Shown: positions 56,391 through 64,000 of the stretch, piece after piece | Numbering within the stretch: the stretch's first letter is position 1 | How the letters are laid out: each line of letters starts with the position of its first letter | Assembly (NCBI RefSeq): GCF_028532485.1 | Contig: NZ_CP116942.1 | Coordinates: 496,001-560,000, forward strand | Direction of reading: 5' to 3' | From: Iamia majanohamensis | GTDB lineage: Bacteria > Actinomycetota > Acidimicrobiia > Acidimicrobiales > Iamiaceae | Length of the DNA: 64,000 nucleotides | Made by a program: the position numbers and the translations under genes | The notes under the pieces: model-generated | What the model saw: only the letters and a program-made list of their open reading frames with translations | Databases searched by the model: none | Told to the model about the DNA's origin: nothing

Positions 56391-59114
56391 ATGACGCCCC
56401 CGGAGCGGACCGAGGCCGACGGCCTGCGCGACGACATCCGCCGCCTCGGCGCCCAGCTGGGCGACACCCTGCGGCGCCAGGAGGGGCCGGGGTTCCTCGA
56501 CCTGGTCGAGGAGGTGCGGGCCGCGTCGAAGGCGCTCCGCGCCGGCGACGGGCCGACCGACGGGCTGCGCCGGCGCCTGGCCGACGTGGACCTGCCGACG
56601 GCCATCCGGCTGGCCCGGGCCTTCTCGTCCTACTTCCACCTGGCCAACCTGGCCGAGCAGGTGCACCGGGAGGGGGCGTCGGTCCCCTCCGGCCCGCCCG
56701 GCCTGCCGTTCGTCCCCCCGCCGGTGCCCGCGCCCCCGGCCCCCGACGAGCTGGCCGCGGCCGTGGGGCGCCTCGACGTGCGCCCCGTGTTCACCGCCCA
56801 CCCCACCGAGGCGTCGCGCCGCTCGGTCACCTACAAGCGCCGCCAGGTCGCCGAGCTGCTCGTGGCCCGGGCCGACCCCCGGGCGTCGGAGGCCGACGCG
56901 GCCCGCATCGACCGCCAGATCAGCGAGGTCATCGAGCTGCTGTGGCAGACCGACGAGCTGCGCCGGCGCCGGCCCACGCCGGTCGACGAGGCCAGCGGCG
57001 TGCTCGACGTCCTCGACGAGGTGGCCGAGGTGCTGGGCCCCCTCCTCGAGGCCTTCGCCGAGCGGCTGGGCGCCGGAGACGTCGAGGCCCCGCCCACCCT
57101 GCGGCCCCTCCGGTTCGGCACCTGGGTCGGCGGCGACCGCGACGGCAACCCCAACGTGACCCCCGAGATCACCCGCGAGGTGCTGGTCCGCCAGCGGCGC
57201 CGAGGCCTCGAGCACGCCCGCGACGCCCTCGACGTCCTCGTCCGCGAGCTGTCGGTGTCGGACCGGGTGGTCGGCCACGACGCCGAGCTCGACGCCCTGC
57301 TGGCCCGCCACGCCGAGGAGCTCCCCGACGTCCACCGGCGCCTCGGCGGGCTCGACGCCGAGGAGCCGTACCGCCTGGCCCTCTCCGGTATGCGGGCCCG
57401 CGTGGTGGCCGCGCTGGAGGGGGAGGACGGGCGGGCCTACGCCCGCTCCGGCGAGCTGGTGGACGACCTGCTGGTGCTGCGGCGGTCCCTGCTCGCCCAC
57501 CGGGGCGAGGTCATCGCCACCGGGCCGCTCGACCGGGTGCTGCGGCCCCTCGTCGCCCTCGGCTTCACCATGGCGACCATGGACATCCGGGAGGACGCCG
57601 GGGTCCACCACGCCGTCGTCGGCGCCCTGCTCGACCGGCGGCCCGACGGCGAGGGTCCCCGCTACGCCGACCTCGACCGCCCGGCCCGCCTCGCGCGCCT
57701 GGGGGACCTGCTGGCCGAGGGCCGCCCGCTGGCCCCGCCGGGGGTGGACCTCGAACCCCGCCTGGCGTCGGCGCGCGAGCTGTTCTCGGTGATCCGAGAG
57801 GCGGTGGACCGCGACGGCCCCGAGGCCATCGAGAGCTACATCGTCTCGATGGCCGACGACGCCGACGACGTCCTGGCCCCCGCCGTGCTGGCTGCCGACG
57901 TCGGCCTCGTCGACCTCCCGGGCGGGGTGGCCCGCCTCGGCTTCGTGCCCCTGCTGGAGACGGTCGACTCCCTGCGGCGGGCCGGGGAGGTGCTCGACCG
58001 GCTCCTGTCGGTGCCGGCCTACCGGCACCTGGTGGCCCTGCGGGGCGACGAGCAGGAGGTGATGCTCGGCTACTCCGACTCGAACAAGGTCGGCGGCACC
58101 GCCACGTCGCGCTGGGAGATCCACCGGGCCATGCGGGCGCTCCGCGACGTGGCCGCCCGCCACGGCGTCCGCCTCACCCTGTTCCACGGGCGGGGCGGCA
58201 CGGTCGGCCGCGGCGGCGGGCCCACGGCCGAGGCCATCCGGTCCGAGCCCTACGGGGTCCTCCAGGGCGCCATCAAGATCACCGAGCAGGGCGAGGTGAT
58301 CTCCGACAAGTACGCCACCCGCGGCATCGCCGACCGCAACCTGCGCCTCACCCTGGGCGCCGTGCTCACCGCCTCGCTGTTCCACACCGAGGCCACCCTC
58401 GCCCCCGACGTGCTCGAGGGCTGGGACGAGGTCATGGGGATGGTGTCGGGGGAGGCCCACGGGGCCTACCGCGCGCTGGTCGACCACCCCTCGCTGGTGC
58501 CGTACTTCCTCGCCGCCACCCCGGTCGACGAGCTGGGGGCGCTCAACATCGGGTCCCGCCCGGCGCGCCGGGGCGGCGGGGGCGCGGCCGGCGCCGACCT
58601 CTCGGACCTCCGGGCCATCCCCTGGGTGTTCGGCTGGACCCAGACGCGCCAGAACGTGCCCGGCTGGTTCGGCGTGGGCTCCGGGCTGGCCGCGGCCCGG
58701 GCCGCCGGGCACGGCGACGCCCTGGCCGCCATGGCGAGGGGCTGGCCCTTCTTCGCCGACGTCCTCTCCAACGTCGAGATGGTGCTGGTGAAGACCGACC
58801 TGGCCATCGCCGAGCAGTACGTCGACCGCCTCGTGCCCGAGGCCCACCGCGGCCCCTTCGAGGTGATCCGCGCCGAGCTCGACCGCACCCGGGCCGAGGT
58901 CCTCGCCACCCTGGGCACCGACGTGCTGCTCGAGCGCCAGCCCGGGCTGCGCCGCACCCTGGAGGTCCGCGACACCTACCTCGACCCGCTGCACGTGCTG
59001 CAGGTCGAGCTGCTGGCCCGGCTGCGCGACGTCGAGGAGCCGACGCCCACCCTCCAGCGGGCCCTGCTGCTCACCATCAACGGCATCGCCAACGGCCTGC
59101 GCAACACCGGCTGA
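56391..59114 (+). CDS. ppc: Phosphoenolpyruvate carboxylase
   Basis: A 907-residue PEP carboxylase making oxaloacetate from PEP and bicarbonate for anaplerosis. Catalytic blocks are intact: VFTAHPTEASRRS (His), FGTWVGGDRDGNPNVT, LGYSDSNKVGGTATSRWEI, LFHGRGGTVGRGGGPT, FGWTQTRQNVPGW and the C-terminal ITINGIA-type sequence ending NTG. The N-terminal regulatory Ser of plant enzymes is absent, as is normal for bacteria. ATG 56391 has CACCAT six bases upstream and no Shine-Dalgarno. Confidence 0.97.
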   Translation: MTPPERTEADGLRDDIRRLGAQLGDTLRRQEGPGFLDLVEEVRAASKALRAGDGPTDGLRRRLADVDLPTAIRLARAFSSYFHLANLAEQVHREGASVPSGPPGLPFVPPPVPAPPAPDELAAAVGRLDVRPVFTAHPTEASRRSVTYKRRQVAELLVARADPRASEADAARIDRQISEVIELLWQTDELRRRRPTPVDEASGVLDVLDEVAEVLGPLLEAFAERLGAGDVEAPPTLRPLRFGTWVGGDRDGNPNVTPEITREVLVRQRRRGLEHARDALDVLVRELSVSDRVVGHDAELDALLARHAEELPDVHRRLGGLDAEEPYRLALSGMRARVVAALEGEDGRAYARSGELVDDLLVLRRSLLAHRGEVIATGPLDRVLRPLVALGFTMATMDIREDAGVHHAVVGALLDRRPDGEGPRYADLDRPARLARLGDLLAEGRPLAPPGVDLEPRLASARELFSVIREAVDRDGPEAIESYIVSMADDADDVLAPAVLAADVGLVDLPGGVARLGFVPLLETVDSLRRAGEVLDRLLSVPAYRHLVALRGDEQEVMLGYSDSNKVGGTATSRWEIHRAMRALRDVAARHGVRLTLFHGRGGTVGRGGGPTAEAIRSEPYGVLQGAIKITEQGEVISDKYATRGIADRNLRLTLGAVLTASLFHTEATLAPDVLEGWDEVMGMVSGEAHGAYRALVDHPSLVPYFLAATPVDELGALNIGSRPARRGGGGAAGADLSDLRAIPWVFGWTQTRQNVPGWFGVGSGLAAARAAGHGDALAAMARGWPFFADVLSNVEMVLVKTDLAIAEQYVDRLVPEAHRGPFEVIRAELDRTRAEVLATLGTDVLLERQPGLRRTLEVRDTYLDPLHVLQVELLARLRDVEEPTPTLQRALLLTINGIANGLRNTG

Positions 59115-59156
59115 CCGGCGGGGAAGGTCCGGCCACAGCCGGGCGTTCGCCCCGGC

Positions 59157-59573
59157 ATGGACACGACCGACGCCCTCGCCTACGCCCGCGACCGCCAGAA
59201 GGGGGTGCTGGTCACCCTCAAGGCCGACGGCCGGCCCCAGCTCTCGAACGTCCTCTACGCGGTGGGCGACGACGACGTGGTGCGGGTGTCGGTCACCGAC
59301 GACCGGGCCAAGACGGCCAACGCCCGGCGCGACCCCCGGGTCGCGCTGCACGTCACCTCCGAGGACTTCTGGTCCTACGTGGTGGTGGAGGGGCGGGCCG
59401 AGCTCACGCCGGTGGCGGCCGCGCCCGACGACGCGACCGTCGACGAGCTGGTCGCCCTCTACCGCAGCGTCCAGGGCGAGCACGACGACTGGGACGAGTA
59501 CCGGGCGTCGATGGTCGAGGGCGGCCGCCTCGTCCTCCGCCTCCACCCCGAGCACGCCTACGGCATGGCCTGA
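59157..59573 (+). CDS. PPOX-class F420-dependent oxidoreductase
   Basis: A 138-residue split-barrel flavin/deazaflavin reductase. It begins ALAYARDRQKGVLVTLKADGRPQLSNVLYAV; VRVSVTDDRAKTANARRDPRVALHVT matches the F420-binding subgroup (TIGR03618-like) of the pyridoxamine-phosphate-oxidase fold. FDOR-B members reduce quinones, biliverdin or xenobiotics with F420H2. It lies 42 bases after ppc but is probably unrelated to it. A weak GGGGAAGG lies well upstream of ATG 59157. Confidence 0.9.
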   Translation: MDTTDALAYARDRQKGVLVTLKADGRPQLSNVLYAVGDDDVVRVSVTDDRAKTANARRDPRVALHVTSEDFWSYVVVEGRAELTPVAAAPDDATVDELVALYRSVQGEHDDWDEYRASMVEGGRLVLRLHPEHAYGMA

Positions 59574-59607
59574 CGGCCCCGCCCGCACGGGCCGCCGGCG
59601 TGGGGCC

Positions 59608-59660
59608 TTGACCCCCTCGGCCGTGCGGCCTACGTTTTCCGATGTGCCTTCGGAAAACGT
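59608..59660 (+). promoter_or_regulatory. tetR promoter with operator spanning the start codon
   Basis: TTGACC (59608-59613) and TACGTT (59631-59636) are spaced by exactly 17 bases, a near-ideal promoter. ACGTTTTCCGA (59632-59642) and TCGGAAAACGT (59650-59660) form a perfect 11-bp inverted repeat around a 7-base centre containing the GTG at 59644. The operator thus covers the -10, the transcription start and the first codons, so the TetR protein should block its own leaderless transcript. Confidence 0.75.
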
Positions 59661-60408
59661 CGCCCCCACGGTCGAGCCCGATCGCCGCACCCGCAAGCGC
59701 CGGGCTCGCCGCGACGCCCTCCTCGCCCTGGCCGCCGACCTGGTGGACGAGCGCGGCCTCGAGGGCCTCACCATGGCCGCCCTGGCCGAGGCGGCCGACT
59801 ACGCCCCGGCCTCGCTCTACACCTACTTCCCGTCCCGCTCGGCCCTGCTCGCCGCCCTCCAGCAGCGGGCCCTCGGCGTGCTGGGGGAGGTGGCCGACGA
59901 CCACCGCCGGCGCTGGGACGAGGTCCTCGCCGGCGCCGCGCCCGCGCCGGGCGCCCTCGCCCGCCTCCTCGCCTTCTCCCGCCTGTTCCTCACCGCCCCC
60001 CAGCACCACACGCGGGAGTTCCGCCTCCAGCAGCGCCTGCTCGTCACCCCGGACGCGGAGGAGACGGCCGACGCGGCCGAGGTCGTCCCCGCAGCCATGG
60101 CCGTGCTGGACGTCCCCCGCCGCCTGCTGGCCGAGGCGGTCGCCGCCGGTGCGCTGGCCGCCGAGGCCGACGCCCCCGACCCGATCGACCGACCGCTCGA
60201 CGAGGCCGTCGTCCGCACGCTGGCCTGGGTCGTGGCCATGAACGGCGCCCTGCTCGCCGACGAGCTCACCACCGGGCTCCCCACCACCGGCGTGCACCTG
60301 GGCGAGCACCTCACCACCTCCCTCCTCCGGGGCTGGGGGGCCGACCCCGCCGACCTGGCCGCGGCCGCGGCCCTGGCCGCCGACCTGCCCCTCCCGCCCG
60401 TCCCCTGA
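59644..60408 (+). CDS. TetR-family autoregulator
   Basis: A 254-residue TetR regulator. The helix-turn-helix is KRRARRDALLALAADLVDERGLEGLTMAALAEAADYAPASLYTYFPSRSALLAALQQRAL, with recognition helix APASLYTYFPSRS. The long C-terminal ligand domain is Ala/Leu-rich and unassigned. GTG 59644 is set by the promoter, whose -10 ends seven bases earlier; an in-frame TTG at 59608 is itself the -35. The hydroxylase-like gene starts 25 bases downstream and is the likely co-regulated target. Confidence 0.93.
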   Translation: MPSENVAPTVEPDRRTRKRRARRDALLALAADLVDERGLEGLTMAALAEAADYAPASLYTYFPSRSALLAALQQRALGVLGEVADDHRRRWDEVLAGAAPAPGALARLLAFSRLFLTAPQHHTREFRLQQRLLVTPDAEETADAAEVVPAAMAVLDVPRRLLAEAVAAGALAAEADAPDPIDRPLDEAVVRTLAWVVAMNGALLADELTTGLPTTGVHLGEHLTTSLLRGWGADPADLAAAAALAADLPLPPVP

Positions 60409-60433
60409 CCCCGACCGACCCCAGGACCGCCCC

Positions 60434-61066
60434 ATGACCACCGCCGCGACCGTCGTCGCCGCCCTCGCCACCGGCTGGGCCCTCTGGACCCTCGCCGAGT
60501 ACCTGCTCCACCGCTTCGCCATGCACATGCTCCACGGCAGGGGGATCATGAGCCGGGAGCACCTCGAGCACCACGTCACCTCGGGGTGGTCCTTCGACGT
60601 GACCCACCTGATGAGCTGGGCCGGGATGCTGCTCGTCGGCGCCGTGGTGTGGGCCCCGCTGGGCGGGGTGCTGGTGGGGCCCGCCGCGGGCGTCGCCCTC
60701 GCCGTGGGCTGGGCGTTCGGCTACTTCTTCTACGAGTACCAGCACGCCGCCTCCCACCTGCGGGCCCCGCGCACCCGGTACCAGCGGCTCGTGCGGCGCC
60801 ACCACTTCCACCACCACTTCGGCGCCCCCATGGCCAACCACGGGGTGACGGCGCCGTTCTGGGACCACGTCTTCGGCACCCACCAGCGCCCCGAGCGGGT
60901 CCGGGTGCCGCGCCGCCTGGCGCTGCCCTGGCTGGTCGACGCCGACGGCGAGGTGCGCCCGGCCTTCGCCGACGACTACGTGCTGGTCGGGGCGGCGGAC
61001 CCCGACGCCCGCCTGCTGCAGCTGGACCGGGTCCGGGCCTTCGCCTCCGCCGCACCGGCCGACTAG
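60434..61066 (+). CDS. Fatty acid hydroxylase/sterol desaturase-family protein
   Basis: A 210-residue membrane diiron protein. Histidine boxes occur in order: EYLLHRFAMH, EHLEHH, YEYQHAASH, RRHHFHHHFG and NHGVTAPFWDHVFGT, matching the HxxxH / HxxHH pattern of the fatty-acid hydroxylase superfamily. Two to four hydrophobic helices flank them. Substrates may be long-chain fatty acids, carotenoids or alkylglycerols. The C-terminal 50 residues are soluble. AGGA precedes ATG 60434. It shares an operon with the TetR upstream and so is probably induced by a lipid-like ligand (inference). Confidence 0.9.
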   Translation: MTTAATVVAALATGWALWTLAEYLLHRFAMHMLHGRGIMSREHLEHHVTSGWSFDVTHLMSWAGMLLVGAVVWAPLGGVLVGPAAGVALAVGWAFGYFFYEYQHAASHLRAPRTRYQRLVRRHHFHHHFGAPMANHGVTAPFWDHVFGTHQRPERVRVPRRLALPWLVDADGEVRPAFADDYVLVGAADPDARLLQLDRVRAFASAAPAD

Positions 61067-61075
61067 ACACCTCGG

Positions 61076-62644
61076 GTGGCGACACCCGGTGACCAAGACG
61101 CCACAGGAAGTGGTCGGCCGTGGCAGGGGATGCCAGGGGAGCGGCGAACCCCCACCCCAGGTGCCTCTCCGGGCGGGGAGGCCGAGGACCCTCGGGAGGG
61201 AGCCGACGTGGGCCGGACGCAGGGACCGCAGCTGGACGGACCGCGGAGCTGGCCCACGCCGGGGGCGGTGGCCGAGGGCCTGGCCCAGGGGGTGGGCCGG
61301 GCCGTGTTCGAGGGCCTGGCCGACCTCGTGCTGGTGCTGGGGCCCGACCTCACCATCGAGTACGCCAACCCCGTCTGCGGTGACGTCCTGGGCTGGGGGA
61401 CGGGCGCGCTCCTCGGGCGGGCCATGGTCGACCTGGTCCACCCCGAGGACCTGGCCCGGGGCCTGACCGCGGTGCGCCGGGCCGGGTCGGGCCAGACCAC
61501 GAGGGCGGTGCCCGGCGCCTTCCGCCTCGGCCACGCCGACGGGTCCTGGCGGACCGTGGAGCTGAACGCCGGGCGGGTCGGGGAGCCGGGCGCCCAGCGC
61601 ACCGTGCTCATCGGGCGGACCAACCACGACCCCGCCATCTACGACCGCCTGGTGGGGGTGCTGGTCGACGGCGCGCCGCTGGCCGACGCCGTCGCCCTGA
61701 TCCCGTCGTTCGGGGCCTGGCGGCAGCCGCGGGTGCCCTTCGCCATCGCCTACGACGGCACCGGCATGGGCCGGGAGGTGGTGGGCTCCGAGGCCGGCGC
61801 CGCCCTCCTCCGGGCCCTGGTGGCCACCCAGCCGTGGGGGGTGCGGCCACCCGACGGCGCGACCCGCCGGGGCGTGGTCGCCGAGCTGCCGGCCACCGCC
61901 CTGGTGGTGGCGGCCGACCACGGCGTCACCCGCTGGGTGGCCGTCTCCCGCGCCGCCACGCCGGGTCGGACCGGCGCCCTGGTGGTCGGCTGGACCTGGC
62001 CCGACGGCCCGCCCCTCGACTCCGTCGAGCGGTCGGTGCGCCTGATGGCCCGGGCCCTCGACCTGGCGCTGGGCTGGCACGAGCAGCGCGCCGACTCCGA
62101 CGACGCCCGCGCCGTCGACGCCCTGACCGGGCTGGTCGATCGGCCCTCGTTCGTCCGGGACCTGGGGGAGCGGCTCCGTCGCCTCGGCGGCGACCCCGTC
62201 GGCGTGCTCGACGTGCACGTCGGCGGCGTCGGGGCCGTCAACCGTGCCGGCGGGTCCGCCGTCGGCGACGCCGTGCTGGCCGAGGTGGCCGACCGGCTCC
62301 GTGCCGGGGTGCGCACGGGCGACGTCCTGGCCCGCACCGGGGGCACCCGCTTCGCGGTGGCGTGCAGCGGCCTCGACGCCCCCGTGGCGGCCGAGGCCCT
62401 GGCCCACCGGGTGGTGGACGCCGTGGCCGAGCCGATCCTCCTGCCCGACGGGCCGGCGCACGTGGTCGCCCATGTGGGGGTCGCCCTCACCGCCCGCCAC
62501 CGGACGAGGCCGGCCACCGCCGACGCCCTGCTGGCGGGCGCCGAGGAGGCCCTGGAGGTGGCGCGCGGGGCCACCGGCGACGGCCGGGTGGTGGTGGCGC
62601 CCGGTGTCGGCGGGACCACCGGGGTCGGCGCCGGGCCGGGGTGA
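61076..62644 (+). CDS. PAS-degenerate GGDEF signalling protein
   Basis: A 522-residue protein. After ~75 low-complexity residues a PAS domain is clear (FEGLADLVLVLGPDLTIEYANPVCGDVLGWGTGALLGRAMVDLVHPEDLARG). A middle region (~190-330) is unassigned, possibly GAF-like. The C-terminal ~170 residues are a GGDEF fold: DALTGLVDRPSF matches DxLTGLxNR, but the active loop reads RTGGTRFAVA, so GGDEF has become GGTRF. With the two acidic metal-site residues lost, cyclase activity is unlikely; it may bind nucleotide or act as a sensor only. GTG 61076 lies nine bases after the hydroxylase stop. Confidence 0.82.
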   Translation: MATPGDQDATGSGRPWQGMPGERRTPTPGASPGGEAEDPREGADVGRTQGPQLDGPRSWPTPGAVAEGLAQGVGRAVFEGLADLVLVLGPDLTIEYANPVCGDVLGWGTGALLGRAMVDLVHPEDLARGLTAVRRAGSGQTTRAVPGAFRLGHADGSWRTVELNAGRVGEPGAQRTVLIGRTNHDPAIYDRLVGVLVDGAPLADAVALIPSFGAWRQPRVPFAIAYDGTGMGREVVGSEAGAALLRALVATQPWGVRPPDGATRRGVVAELPATALVVAADHGVTRWVAVSRAATPGRTGALVVGWTWPDGPPLDSVERSVRLMARALDLALGWHEQRADSDDARAVDALTGLVDRPSFVRDLGERLRRLGGDPVGVLDVHVGGVGAVNRAGGSAVGDAVLAEVADRLRAGVRTGDVLARTGGTRFAVACSGLDAPVAAEALAHRVVDAVAEPILLPDGPAHVVAHVGVALTARHRTRPATADALLAGAEEALEVARGATGDGRVVVAPGVGGTTGVGAGPG

Positions 62645-62660
62645 GCGGACCGGCGGACGG

Positions 62661-64000
<1,340 letters not shown>

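Overview
The window is very GC-rich (roughly three quarters G+C by eye), has strong G/C third-position bias, many GTG starts, and several F420-dependent enzymes, tandem WS/DGAT acyltransferases, an IcmF-type mutase, DUF222/HNH and HxlR/TetR/MarR regulators. This points to an actinobacterium, most plausibly of the Acidimicrobiia (Iamia-like) or a related deep lineage; that placement is inference from gene content. At least ten genes have a TANNNT hexamer 6-7 bases before the start codon and no Shine-Dalgarno sequence, which fits leaderless transcripts.

Layout. 1-13.5 kb holds housekeeping and general-metabolism genes: a truncated MuF-like protein, UPF0182, EngB, VOC, phosphoesterase, ATPase, nitroreductase, an MBL-Rieske fusion, CMD, SDR, a DHFR-like protein and DUF222/HNH. 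13.6-17.8 kb holds surface proteins: a Pro/Ala-rich secreted protein and a protein with ten chaplin-like repeats, a (PTD)20 stalk and an LAxTG-type sorting signal. 17.9-19.1 kb is one clearly lower-GC gene for a multi-pass lipoprotein, probably acquired. 19.1-22.6 kb holds a translationally coupled aminotransferase/omega-amidase pair, a HAD phosphatase and an AlkB-like dioxygenase.

22.6-41.3 kb is the most interesting part. Two coupled WS/DGAT genes on the + strand face a tightly packed - strand operon. It encodes a PUFA-synthase-like megasynthase (reductase-KS-AT-ACP-ACP-KR), a second one (KS-AT-DH-PPTase), a free ACP, an alpha/beta hydrolase and an MGT-type glycosyltransferase, with a COQ7/ferritin-like diiron protein just downstream. 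The set carries the main activities needed to build, reduce, release and glycosylate a polyketide or fatty-acyl chain, so it is probably a glycolipid pathway not identifiable from sequence alone. The two ACP domains are copies differing at one base over about 270 bp.

41.6-44.8 kb is a metal-homeostasis block. A yybP-ykoY Mn2+ riboswitch precedes a GDT1/UPF0016 transporter, and a CsoR-type operator precedes a copper ATPase. 45-64 kb returns to general metabolism and regulation: a DUF1330-like protein, a LigD-type ligase, MarR, a zinc-type alcohol dehydrogenase divergent from a TetR with repeat operators, IcmF, YjbQ, a DoxX/HxlR pair, a 53-residue zinc ribbon, two LLM-class F420 enzymes, PEP carboxylase, an F420-type PPOX protein, a TetR whose operator spans its own promoter and start codon, a fatty-acid-hydroxylase-like protein, a degenerate PAS-GGDEF protein and the 3' part of leuA. 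I found no insertion sequence, CRISPR array, rRNA or tRNA gene.
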